A DNA stretch of 10,289 bases from JBALVT01 sp045110675 (GTDB lineage: Bacteria > Pseudomonadota > Gammaproteobacteria > Pseudomonadales > Halieaceae): assembly GCA_045110675.1 (NCBI GenBank), contig JBGCGJ010000061.1:1-10289 (forward strand). Reading direction: 5' to 3'. The notes under the pieces were generated by a model, which was not told the origin of the DNA, did not search any database, and was given only the letters and a program-made list of their open reading frames with translations. The position numbers and the translations under genes are program-made. Positions 1 to 6,687 of the stretch are shown here, piece after piece (positions within the stretch are counted from its first letter, which is position 1; every line of letters begins with the position of its first letter).

Positions 1-230
1 TGAGCGTTGTCGTTCAGGATACTGTTTAGAGTCACCCCTCTGCCTGAAATCAGGGTACTGTCCGCTTTCAGCGCGGCGCGCACATCATCGAAACGAGATA
101 TTAACCACACGTCATGTTTAGAAGACCATACAGCAGCGCCAATATCTCGGATTTGCTTGTAGATAGGGTATGGATTAGAGATGGTTTCGTCGGTAAAGAG
201 ATCATTGTCGATACTCAACTCATTACGCAT
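1..230 (-). CDS. Cytochrome P450, N-terminal fragment (cut by window edge)
   Basis: Reading the minus strand from the ATG at 230-228 gives 76 residues without a stop to the window edge. The pattern is that of a bacterial soluble P450 N-terminus: a 'NPYPIYKQIRD' motif (the usual DPYPxYxxLR segment), then a short strand 'VWLISRFDDVRAAL' (the usual WxVTRYxDVRxVL), then a Ser-Gly-Arg-Gly-Val stretch. There is no membrane anchor, as expected for a class I bacterial P450 fed by ferredoxin. The family inserts one oxygen atom into organic substrates using haem iron; the haem Cys loop, I-helix and substrate-determining regions lie outside the window, so the substrate cannot be guessed. A weak AGG lies 8-10 nt before the ATG. 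A small ORF ends 13 nt upstream on the same strand and may share its transcript. The family call is inferred from motif pattern only. Confidence 0.85.
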   Translation of the reverse strand, partial: MRNELSIDNDLFTDETISNPYPIYKQIRDIGAAVWSSKHDVWLISRFDDVRAALKADSTLISGRGVTLNSILNDNA

Positions 231-243
231 TTTTTATACCTGA

Positions 244-405
244 CTAGGCGTTACTTCGTTTGGTGAAAGTGAAGGGGGCTAACAACTCGATCATGTTCCC
301 ATCCAAGCTAATGAGTTGCAACGAAACCACTATTCCAAGTTGCTCCAAGTTGCTATTGCTATTAATAGGGCTGAATTCGAGGGTGCCTTTTAGTAAACCG
401 GGCAT
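244..405 (-). CDS. Small hypothetical protein upstream of the P450 (uncertain, possibly the 3' part of a broken gene)
   Basis: A minus-strand frame from ATG 405-403 to TAG 246-244 encodes 53 residues, beginning MPGLLKGTLEF and ending TKRSNA. It alternates hydrophobic and polar residues in a beta-strand-like way and does not look like random translation. It stops 13 nt before the P450 start, a spacing typical of an operon. The frame stays open upstream to 459 (just after a TAA at 462-460), giving a further 18 residues, but without an ATG. A second minus-strand frame, offset by one base, is open from 521 to 429 and also reads like protein. One frameshift between 459 and 429 would join them into a product of about 90-100 residues. 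No family recognised. A plus-strand ORF (260-469) over the same bases is the competing reading; I consider it less protein-like. Confidence 0.4.
   Translation of the reverse strand: MPGLLKGTLEFSPINSNSNLEQLGIVVSLQLISLDGNMIELLAPFTFTKRSNA
335..354. repeat. Tandem 10-bp duplication
   Basis: The 10-mer CCAAGTTGCT occurs twice in direct succession. It falls inside the small minus-strand ORF. Because 10 is not a multiple of three, gain or loss of a copy would shift that reading frame. The frame that would be restored by removing one copy meets a stop at 364-362, so the duplication by itself does not explain the broken upstream frame. Confidence 0.6.
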
Positions 406-418
406 TGATCGAACTTCG

Positions 419-447
419 CTTGGTGGGATTAGATGCGTTCCACCAAG
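419..447. repeat. Inverted repeat, 8-bp stem with 13-nt loop
   Basis: CTTGGTGG at 419-426 is perfectly complementary to CCACCAAG at 440-447. A second small hairpin (CAGCTT 483-488 with AAGCTG 495-500) follows. Both lie between the divergent P450-side genes and the histidine kinase. No T-tract follows on either strand, so they are not clear terminators. They could be RNA structures in a leader or simply part of the decayed small gene proposed here. Confidence 0.4.
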
Positions 448-546
448 TGCATCCCAGCCTTATCCTTGAAATTGTCGCAACCCAGCTTTTCACCAAGCTG
501 AATATTGTTATGCTTTAGCCGCTAACGAATTAGGTGTAGCAGAGTT

Positions 547-2496
547 TTGACGACCAAAGAACACGGATGTACACGGCCTAAAAACGACCTCTCAGGACGC
601 TATTATTTCTGGAGTATTGCCGGTGTGGGTCTGCTGGTTTTTGGTGCGATTGCCATCGTGTACCGGCAATGGAGCACTGTATCGTTAATGGCTTTTGTCG
701 GCCTTGTGTTGGTTGGTTTAGTGCCGCTGATACGCAAAGACCGGCTTGATCTCACACTGCATGTGTTGACTGCTACTCTGGTCGTATATCAGACCGTATT
801 GCTTACTAGCCATGGCAATGAAGCCAATCTCGGTGTTGTTTGGTTTCTTGTAGTACCGGTGTTCGCAGCAGCTATTGGAAAACCAATACACGTCGCTATC
901 TGGACGCCAATTTCGATGCTGGCTGCCTACTATAGCTGGACACTGGTTGCAGAGCATCCCGTGATGACCCACCCCATGACGCTAACCAATCTACTTGGAA
1001 CCCTCGTGATATCCGCGCTGGTGAGCGTTGGCTTTGTGATTGAACGACTTCGCCGCGAAAGGGCGTTACGTGAAGCCTTGCATCAAGCAGAGCAGGAAGT
1101 GTCACGCCGTCGAAAAGCGGAGATGCTGGCGCGCCAGGCAGAAGAAACCACCAGCCGATTTCTATCGTCAATGAGTCATGAGTTGCGAACGCCGATGACC
1201 AGTCTGGGCTTGTCCGCAGAACAGTTGTTGCACGATGAAAGAGACCATTCTTTTAGCGAGATAAAAAACAAACAGGCGCTGGTGCGAATACACGACAGCG
1301 CCCAAGCGACACTTACGCTACTTAACGACGTGCTTGACCTGGCCAAGATTGACGCAAACAAAATATTGCTTAAGCAGGAGAATGCAACTCTAGACACTGT
1401 GCTGGATGACATTCGTATTCTGATGCTACCCCACGCTGAGGCTTCGGGTATCGCCTTGTTCGTCGGTGCTGCTCCGCAGGTCGCTTTGGATTGGTATTTT
1501 GATGCTTCCCGAGTTCGTCAGGTTCTATTAAATCTAGTTGGCAACGCGATAAAACACACCGCCACCGGAGAAGTGTGTTTGGTGGCGAAGTCGTCCAGTG
1601 GGGAGCTTGAGTTTTTGATTCGAGACACTGGTATAGGTATAGGATTGGTTGATCAGGCACGTATTTTTGATCCGTTTGTGCAACTCGCTGAGGCGGCAGA
1701 AAACGGTACGGGTCTGGGGTTATCGATCGCCAAGTCTTACGCTTGTGCTTTGGGTGGAGACATCGAACTAGTGTCGAGTGTCGTTGGGCAGGGTTCTGTA
1801 TTTCGTTTCTACCTGAATATCTATCCTCAGTCAGAGCGAACGTTAGCCGATCGCTTTCTTGCGCCAGAATTAAAACTCGAACGGTGGAGCGTGAATACCG
1901 GTGTTCCTGAATTATACGATTGGGCAACCGCTTGGCTAAAAATATGGGGTTGTTCGGTTGACGATGCGGGTGCGCAACTGTGTTTACTTGAGAGTGATAG
2001 TGCCCGCTCGGGTCACCCAGGGGAATTACTGGAAGTCGTAGCGGCGCCTTCGCGAGAGCTTCCAGTTGCTGCACCGAGTTGGGTCGGGTCAGCCAAGCGC
2101 GGTTGTGGCCTGATTTGCGATGACAACAAGATGATCAGAGAGGTATTGGTGGGCATGCTGGAGTCGATGGGCTATAAGGCCATTGCTGCGCCTACGATTG
2201 ATCAGGCTGTTATCGCAATTGAGCAGGGTGGTGTCTCTTTTGTGTTTATGGACGTGCAGTTGCTTAATGAGTCTGGCATTGAGGCGTTGCGGCGAATTAG
2301 AGAATTGCCTGGAAGTCGAGCGGTTACGCCAGTGTGCATGTTGAGCGGTAGTGACGTTGGTAGGGTAGAGTCGCTCACCGCAGGTGCAGACGACTACCTG
2401 CTTAAACCCCCTAGGGCGCAGGATTTGTCCCGGGCGGCGGCTGCGTTGATGGAGTTGGCGAATACGCGTGGTTGTATTCTTGAAATGAGTCGGTAG
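547..2496 (+). CDS. Hybrid sensor histidine kinase with six membrane segments and C-terminal receiver
   Basis: An inner-membrane sensor kinase of 649 residues. Six hydrophobic segments lie at about 22-39, 45-62, 69-88, 95-111, 114-134 and 146-165, with little periplasmic sequence, so the signal is probably sensed in or near the membrane. An Arg/Glu-rich helix (166-205) leads to the H-box 'SMSHELRTPM' with the phosphorylated His at 211. The HATPase domain shows the N-box (Asn333), the G1 box 'DTGIGIG' (Asp360), an F-box 'IFDPFVQL' and a G2 'GTGLGLSIAKS'. The C-terminal receiver (about 520-640) has the acidic pair Asp525/Asp526, phospho-acceptor Asp569, a Ser in 'MLSGSD' and Lys620, so it looks active. 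Residues 435-515 form a receiver-length linker without these residues, possibly a dead receiver. There is no HPt domain, so phosphate should pass to a separate HPt protein not encoded here. The start is TTG at 547, with AGGTG ten nt upstream; the next in-frame Met (48) would remove the first membrane segment. Confidence 0.9.
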   Translation: MTTKEHGCTRPKNDLSGRYYFWSIAGVGLLVFGAIAIVYRQWSTVSLMAFVGLVLVGLVPLIRKDRLDLTLHVLTATLVVYQTVLLTSHGNEANLGVVWFLVVPVFAAAIGKPIHVAIWTPISMLAAYYSWTLVAEHPVMTHPMTLTNLLGTLVISALVSVGFVIERLRRERALREALHQAEQEVSRRRKAEMLARQAEETTSRFLSSMSHELRTPMTSLGLSAEQLLHDERDHSFSEIKNKQALVRIHDSAQATLTLLNDVLDLAKIDANKILLKQENATLDTVLDDIRILMLPHAEASGIALFVGAAPQVALDWYFDASRVRQVLLNLVGNAIKHTATGEVCLVAKSSSGELEFLIRDTGIGIGLVDQARIFDPFVQLAEAAENGTGLGLSIAKSYACALGGDIELVSSVVGQGSVFRFYLNIYPQSERTLADRFLAPELKLERWSVNTGVPELYDWATAWLKIWGCSVDDAGAQLCLLESDSARSGHPGELLEVVAAPSRELPVAAPSWVGSAKRGCGLICDDNKMIREVLVGMLESMGYKAIAAPTIDQAVIAIEQGGVSFVFMDVQLLNESGIEALRRIRELPGSRAVTPVCMLSGSDVGRVESLTAGADDYLLKPPRAQDLSRAAAALMELANTRGCILEMSR

Positions 2497-2554
2497 TTTT
2501 GATCCCAGCCAGACCACCAGCGTTAGACAAAACATCTGCAACCGGAGGTGACGA

Positions 2555-3883
2555 CTATCCGGAAATCGCGACGTCGGCGAAACGGATCGCCGGCATTAAG
2601 CTTGATCGCTGCCAATTCCAGTGTTGCGTATCACCGATGAGCTGAATCTTTTTGAGCATTTCGTAGAATTTGCCTGCCACCGTGATGCCTCGTACGGGTT
2701 GAATGCGCTCTCCGTTCTCACACAGATAGCCGGATGCGCCAAAACTGAAATCACCGGATATGGGGTTAGCGCCCGAATGCAGTCCGGTGAGATCTGTCAG
2801 TAGTAAATATCTGCCTGCATGCAGATCATTTGCAGTCGCATCGCCCGCTGCTATCTCCGGCTGGTGTAGATTAACTCCTAGAGTAGAGCGTGGTCCGCGC
2901 GTCGCATGCCCCGTTGTCTTTGTATGAAAGTGGGCTGCAGTCATGCTGTTGTGAATGAGCGTGGCTAGAGTGCCGTCTGAGATGAGCGCCAGTTTTTCTG
3001 CGGGTGTGCCCTCGTCATCAAACAGGCTATAGCGAAAACCTTGCAGATTCAGGGGGTCGTCAAAAATCGTCAGGCGAGGATCTGCGATGATTTGACCGAG
3101 CTTGTCGCGCATTGGATTTACACCGTCTTTGGCGGATTTGCCAGAGAACATCATGCTGAAAACGCCAAAGAGTGAAGGTTGGGTTTCCTCGTCAAAAATT
3201 ACGTCATAATGCGCTGAAGGTACTGTTGTGCCATCAAGAATATCCAGAGTGTTTCGGTAGGCTTCCTCAACGAGTTTGTCTGGATTAATTTCACCAAACA
3301 AGCGTGCGGCCTGGCCTACACCCTCCATCGCATTCTTGTCACCATCTTCAATCAGCGCATAGGCAAACGCAGAACACATTCTGCTTTTCGAAAGCGCGTG
3401 CAGACCTGAGGTGGAGTAAATGTGTCTTTCTCCGGTACTGTCTTGCACGCCGTTGTAGGGTACGTTTTTTACTTTCTCCTTCGCAGCAAGATCCGCTTCG
3501 AGTTTCAATACCAAATCAATCTTCTTCTCTATCGCCACCTGTTCTTCGGGACAAAGTAGTTTGTCATCAGTGCGAAGGTCGTCGCTGTTCGCAAGAATTT
3601 TCTCATGGACTTCAGGAGCCGCGTAACTGGCGTTTACCAACGCCTGTTCGACTAGTGAAGATAACGCCTCGCTGTCTGCCGCTTCGCTGTAGGCTGTGCC
3701 TACGCGATCGTCCTTGATGACCCTGAGGCCAAAGACTTGGCTGGAAGTGACCTTGTGCTCCTCAAGTTCAGCGTTTTGCGCCTTAAGTGATAAGGCATCG
3801 CCGCGGTCGATGATCAGATCGCCCTGCGCGCCTGCGGCCTGAACTTTTGTCAGAATCGTGTCTGCCTGTTGCGCAACACCCAT
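2555..3883 (-). CDS. pmbA: PmbA/TldE, partner subunit of the TldD/TldE metalloprotease
   Basis: 442 residues, close to the 450 of E. coli PmbA (TldE). Family landmarks include 'VFGLRVIKDDRVGTAYS' near the N-terminus, 'IFDDPLNLQGF' followed by 'FDDEGTPAEK' in the middle, and the C-terminal 'ISGDFSFGASGYLCENGE' and 'ITVAGKFYEMLK'. It has no HExxxH motif, as expected: in characterised TldD/TldE complexes the metal-binding active site is in TldD, and TldE completes the heterodimer's chamber. The E. coli complex is a cytoplasmic protease that trims unfolded peptides, matures microcin B17 and degrades the CcdA antitoxin. The ATG overlaps the TGA of tldD by one base (TGATG at 3885-3881), with AGGCGG about nine nt upstream inside tldD, so translation is probably coupled. 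Its end faces the histidine kinase gene with a 58-bp gap. Confidence 0.93.
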   Translation of the reverse strand: MGVAQQADTILTKVQAAGAQGDLIIDRGDALSLKAQNAELEEHKVTSSQVFGLRVIKDDRVGTAYSEAADSEALSSLVEQALVNASYAAPEVHEKILANSDDLRTDDKLLCPEEQVAIEKKIDLVLKLEADLAAKEKVKNVPYNGVQDSTGERHIYSTSGLHALSKSRMCSAFAYALIEDGDKNAMEGVGQAARLFGEINPDKLVEEAYRNTLDILDGTTVPSAHYDVIFDEETQPSLFGVFSMMFSGKSAKDGVNPMRDKLGQIIADPRLTIFDDPLNLQGFRYSLFDDEGTPAEKLALISDGTLATLIHNSMTAAHFHTKTTGHATRGPRSTLGVNLHQPEIAAGDATANDLHAGRYLLLTDLTGLHSGANPISGDFSFGASGYLCENGERIQPVRGITVAGKFYEMLKKIQLIGDTQHWNWQRSSLMPAIRFADVAISG

Positions 3884-5268
3884 CAGGCGTTACCGCCTAC
3901 AAGAATATCGTCAACTTTCAGGGTTGCCTGCCCAACGGACGTTGGTACAGCTCCAGACACTGAGCCGCACATACCGCAAGCAAGTGAAAAGTCCGTGCCT
4001 ACCATCGAGATCTCTTTCAAAACGGCCGGACCGGTGCTAATCAACGTTGCGGCTTTCACTGGGTGCTGCACTTTGCCATTTTCAATATAGTAACCTTCGG
4101 TCACAGCGAAGTTGAATTCACCGGTGCCTGGCTGGACTGAACCACCACCCATTTGAGCAGCATATATTCCTTTGTTGATCGACCCGATCATGTCCTCGAG
4201 CGCGGCGTCACCTGCTTCAATAAAAGTGTTGCGCATGCGTGAAGCAGGCGCATATTTGTAGGATTCGCGTCTGCCGGAGCCGGTGCGCTCAAAGCCGGTT
4301 TGTTCAGCCCCGATTCGATCGACCAGAAAACTTGTTAGCTTGCCATCTTTAATGAGTTGGGTTCGCTGGGTATCCATGCCCTCGTCATCGATGTTGATCG
4401 ATCCCCACTTGTTGGTCATGGTGCCGTCATCCACTGCGCTAACAGCAGGGTGGGCAATCATCTCGCCCATCTTGTCGTGAAATACGGACGCCTTTTTGGC
4501 CACAGCGGTAGTTTCTAACAGGTGCCCGCAGGCTTCGTGGAAAATCACACCGCCGAATCCATTACCGATAACCACCGGCATTCTGCCAGAGGGGCAGGGC
4601 TTTGCGCCCAGATTTACCAGCGCCTGTCTTGAGGCCTCCGCGCCCGTTCTCTGAGGGTCAAGAGCGTCGCTGATTTCCCAACCAAGCAAGCCACCATCAC
4701 TCGACATGCCGGTGGCCTGTTCAGAACCGTCCGAGGCGATGGATGTGAGTGTAGCGCGGATATAATTTCGCAGATCGCTGGTATGCAGCCCTTCACTGTT
4801 GAATATCTCAACCTTCTGTTCTTTCTGGCGGCAATTGCCGCGGGTCTGTGAAATCAGGTTGCTGGCGGCGCGTGCGGCGGTATCTGCTTTTAGCAGGTAA
4901 GTGACCTTACTATCTACTTCGGTATCAGTTGAGAGGATTCTACTGGCAGGGTGTCGCTCAACCGGACAACGGTAATCAAAACTTTGTATCGAAACACGGG
5001 GGTCTCGCAGGTCCTTAGCGGCTAGCTCGCCTATTATCCGTTTCAATTCTTCTGCGTCTGGTTTGTTGGTGTAGCCGTACAGCACCTTGTTGCCATAAAC
5101 CAGTCGAACGCCAATACCAAAATCTATCCCGGACTCGACGGATTGAACCTGCTGGCTCAGCGTGCTGATAACATTGGTTTGACTACGCTCGACAAATAGC
5201 TCTGTGAAATCAGCGCCAAGGCTGACACCATGATCGATTACGGTTTGCGCAGCAGAAGGTTCCAGCAT
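3883..5268 (-). CDS. tldD: TldD, catalytic metalloprotease subunit
   Basis: 461 residues from the chosen ATG, against 481 in E. coli TldD. The zinc-binding motif is visible as 'IFHEACGHLLE' (His244, Glu245, His249). The C-terminal 'GMCGSVSG' Cys434 aligns with the conserved Cys near the TldD C-terminus that supplies a further metal ligand. Other family blocks are 'DDGTMTNKWGSINIDDEG', 'GSGRRESYKYAP', 'MGGGSVQPGTGEFNF' and the C-terminal 'TLKVDDILVGG'. The frame is open to a TTG at 5298, adding ten residues, but ATG 5268-5266 has GGAAG four nt upstream. A good -10 hexamer (5304-5299) also sits so close that TTG would fall before or at the transcription start. The sequence 'HEACGH...KKASVF' resembles, from memory, the Firmicutes-type subfamily more than E. 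coli 'HEAVGHGLEGDF'. pmbA follows with a one-base overlap, so both subunits come from one mRNA. Confidence 0.95.
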   Translation of the reverse strand: MLEPSAAQTVIDHGVSLGADFTELFVERSQTNVISTLSQQVQSVESGIDFGIGVRLVYGNKVLYGYTNKPDAEELKRIIGELAAKDLRDPRVSIQSFDYRCPVERHPASRILSTDTEVDSKVTYLLKADTAARAASNLISQTRGNCRQKEQKVEIFNSEGLHTSDLRNYIRATLTSIASDGSEQATGMSSDGGLLGWEISDALDPQRTGAEASRQALVNLGAKPCPSGRMPVVIGNGFGGVIFHEACGHLLETTAVAKKASVFHDKMGEMIAHPAVSAVDDGTMTNKWGSINIDDEGMDTQRTQLIKDGKLTSFLVDRIGAEQTGFERTGSGRRESYKYAPASRMRNTFIEAGDAALEDMIGSINKGIYAAQMGGGSVQPGTGEFNFAVTEGYYIENGKVQHPVKAATLISTGPAVLKEISMVGTDFSLACGMCGSVSGAVPTSVGQATLKVDDILVGGNA

Positions 5269-5298
5269 GATTCTTCCGATCTTTAAAGATGAGCGCAA

Positions 5299-5333
5299 AG
5301 TATAGACGTCTATTTGTATTGCAGACAGTTGGA
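5299..5333 (-). promoter_or_regulatory. Probable tldD-pmbA promoter with overlapping palindrome
   Basis: On the minus strand a TATACT hexamer (5304-5299, five of six consensus bases) lies about 30 nt before the tldD ATG. The -35 region is weak: CTGTCT or TGTCTG 17-18 nt upstream. A perfect 12-bp palindrome, ATAGACGTCTAT (5302-5313), overlaps the -10 and extends into the spacer. That is where a repressor would block polymerase, but it could also be chance in such a short site. No regulator gene is adjacent. Confidence 0.5.
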
Positions 5334-5406
5334 TTGGGTGATGATTTATGCTGACAAGCCGTTTGAGTTATTCCTGAGCTATCGATGAATCAAATTGTGT
5401 TTCTCT

Positions 5407-5437
5407 CTCTTAGGGCGTCTTACTCTCAGGGCGTCTT
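5407..5437. repeat. Two tandem 15-bp direct repeats upstream of tldD
   Basis: CTCTTAGGGCGTCTT (5407-5421) and CTCTCAGGGCGTCTT (5423-5437) match at 14 of 15 positions with a 16-bp period; the core AGGGCGTCTT is identical. They lie 139-169 nt upstream of the tldD start and 61-91 nt past the end of the DUF2846-like lipoprotein gene. They could bind a regulator as direct half-sites, though a 16-bp period does not keep both copies on the same helix face. They could also be a simple duplication. No other function is visible. Confidence 0.6.
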
Positions 5438-5497
5438 CGAAATTGCGATCCACGCGTTCAGGTACATCACGAACTTGGCGATTGTTTTGAGTTAATG

Positions 5498-5974
5498 TTA
5501 GCGCTCCGGATCCGCCATCGGCGCATAGCTCGTTTTAGCGAGTTGTTTCTTGCCCTGCAGTTCGTCAACAAGAACAGGTTTTACATGGCCGGCGAAAAGT
5601 CCCATTTTCATTTCGAGTCGAACGTATTTCTCCTCACCCGCAGACAAAGCAATCGATAGATTTCTTTTCGCTTCAGTTTTAGTGCTGATCTCGTAGTTGC
5701 CTGGCGCGAGGTCGACATAAAAGAAACCTTTTGGCTTGGCTTTACCCACTGGCTCATTATCAATGCGAACCATGGGTTGAATCGCAAAACCTGCGGAGCT
5801 TGGTCGATAAAAATAAATCCGCCCCTCCGCTTTCGCCGCTGTCTGAATAGTATCGGAGACTTCGCTATAACCTGGTCCAGAGGCGCAAGCGCCCAAGACT
5901 GTGAGCATGAGCGCTATTGCAACTAGTCTAGCCCTAGCCAAGTTTGAGATAAGTGGCTTTTTTCCAGATGTCAT
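5498..5974 (-). CDS. DUF2846-like outer-membrane lipoprotein
   Basis: 158 residues. A basic n-region and a hydrophobic stretch 'LVAIALMLTVLGAC' end in a lipobox (Leu-Gly-Ala-Cys30), so Cys30 should be lipidated after cleavage by LspA. The +2 residue is Ala, not Asp, which fits sorting to the outer membrane. The mature part matches the DUF2846 pattern: 'GRIYFYRP', then 'VRIDNEPVGKAKPKGFFYVDLAPGNYEI', then 'GEEKYVRLEM', a small beta-sandwich resembling PEGA-type modules. No enzymatic residues are apparent. The start has a strong AGGAG seven to eight nt upstream. It overlaps the end of the preceding lipoprotein gene by 4 nt (ATGA), so the two are co-translated. The gene ends 230 nt before the tldD start; I see no strong terminator in between. 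Specific function unknown. Confidence 0.85.
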   Translation of the reverse strand: MTSGKKPLISNLARARLVAIALMLTVLGACASGPGYSEVSDTIQTAAKAEGRIYFYRPSSAGFAIQPMVRIDNEPVGKAKPKGFFYVDLAPGNYEISTKTEAKRNLSIALSAGEEKYVRLEMKMGLFAGHVKPVLVDELQGKKQLAKTSYAPMADPER

Positions 5975-6471
5975 TGGTTTGATCTCCTAGTTGAGATTTT
6001 GGGTAGCTCTGTGAAACTGATTGGTGTTGCTTGCAATATGACTAGCGCTTCGCGAGAGGGTAGGTAAATTGCAACCACGCTGTTGCCGTTAACAACGAGG
6101 TAACCTTCGGCTACATTGTAGCTGTTTACAACCAGCACTTGATCCAGTGGGCGATAGACGGCGCCTTCGGCTAGATCCCCGACGTGTTGCCAGATTGATT
6201 CAGTTTGTAGTGTTTGAGAGTGGGCTTTTGGAACGGTGAGCCTTGTGTCGGCTGTCAGTTGAATACGAACACTATTTTCAGCCCGTTGAAGCGCAGTTGA
6301 AGTCGGTTCGTTTGCGGTCTGACATCCAATCACTGAGAGGCTCATCAGGGCTAAAGCGCCGATGAGGCGCGATGGTTGTAGCGTGCGAAATGATCGCATT
6401 AGCTTGGGGGCAACGACTGTTAGATCAAAATTGTACTTAAGTCTATTTATTCGATTTGTGGGGCGAAACAT
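5971..6471 (-). CDS. Putative lipoprotein of unknown family
   Basis: 166 residues. The segment 'RLIGALALMSLSVIGC' ends in a lipobox (Val-Ile-Gly-Cys50), so this should be a lipoprotein; the mature part is about 117 residues. It has two parts: a polar stretch with 'VRIQLTADTRLTVPKA', then a beta-rich segment 'VYRPLDQVLVVNSYNVAEGYLVVNGNSVVAIYLP'. I do not recognise a family. The start at 6471 has GAGG nine nt upstream, but puts about 35 residues before the hydrophobic core, long for a signal peptide. The in-frame ATG at 6399 gives a normal 26-residue signal peptide but has no visible ribosome-binding site. Its stop overlaps the start of the DUF2846-like gene by 4 nt, and it diverges from the CsgG-PEGA gene across 216 bp. 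A part in the same envelope system is inferred from position. Confidence 0.75.
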   Translation of the reverse strand: MFRPTNRINRLKYNFDLTVVAPKLMRSFRTLQPSRLIGALALMSLSVIGCQTANEPTSTALQRAENSVRIQLTADTRLTVPKAHSQTLQTESIWQHVGDLAEGAVYRPLDQVLVVNSYNVAEGYLVVNGNSVVAIYLPSREALVILQATPISFTELPKISTRRSNQ

Positions 6472-6498
6472 CGATCCTAGCCTCGATTGCGGTCATAT

Positions 6499-6532
6499 AA
6501 GGCCACCTACTTTTGAAGTTAGCGATGGCCTT
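6499..6532. repeat. Inverted repeat near the lipoprotein operon start
   Basis: AAGGCCA (6499-6505) pairs perfectly with TGGCCTT (6526-6532). The 20-nt loop itself holds a small hairpin (ACTT-TTG-AAGT). It lies 28-61 nt upstream of the longest lipoprotein start, on the non-coding side, so it is probably leader RNA structure or a binding site. No proper T-tract is present in the lipoprotein direction. Confidence 0.4.
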
Positions 6533-6540
6533 TTCGAGTA

Positions 6541-6556
6541 ACAAAATTCATTTTGT
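6541..6556. promoter_or_regulatory. Perfect 16-bp inverted repeat in the divergent promoter region
   Basis: ACAAAAT (6541-6547), a TC centre, and ATTTTGT (6550-6556) form a perfect palindrome with 7-bp arms. It lies in the 216-bp region between the divergent lipoprotein and CsgG-type genes. On the plus strand, TTGTCT (6553-6558) followed after 16 bp by TAAAGT (6575-6580) could be a promoter whose -35 overlaps the right arm. A second candidate is TTGCGC (6580-6585) with TAGACT (6602-6607). Both are weak matches. A dimeric regulator controlling both operons is a plausible reading, not shown. Confidence 0.45.
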
Positions 6557-6687
6557 CTCAAACTATAACAGCGATAAAGTTGCGCGTATTTTGAGGTGCG
6601 GTAGACTACTTTTACTCTGTGGTGTTGAGTCATCCATTGGTTCCGAATTTAAATAGATTTTGATCTTTTGAACTGGTGAGGTGAGTT

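Noticed and set aside
260..469. Plus-strand 69-codon ORF
   Set aside because: Low-complexity Leu/Ser composition, no ribosome-binding site, and the opposite strand reads more like protein and is placed as an operon with the P450.
1370..2074. Minus-strand 234-codon ORF inside the histidine kinase
   Set aside because: Long, but antisense to well-defined HATPase motifs; its translation is rich in His, Arg, Gln and Pro with no domain, typical of a shadow frame.
2089..2541. Minus-strand 150-codon ORF
   Set aside because: Antisense to the receiver domain, with composition typical of a shadow.
3304..3717. Plus-strand 137-codon ORF
   Set aside because: Antisense to pmbA, Arg/Cys/Ser-rich, no start signals.
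5314..5500. Minus-strand open frame with charged peptide (ending KREKHNLIHR) after the DUF2846-like lipoprotein stop
   Set aside because: No ATG or ribosome-binding site, and it is offset from the lipoprotein frame; a frameshifted C-terminal extension is possible but the lipoprotein already has a complete domain.
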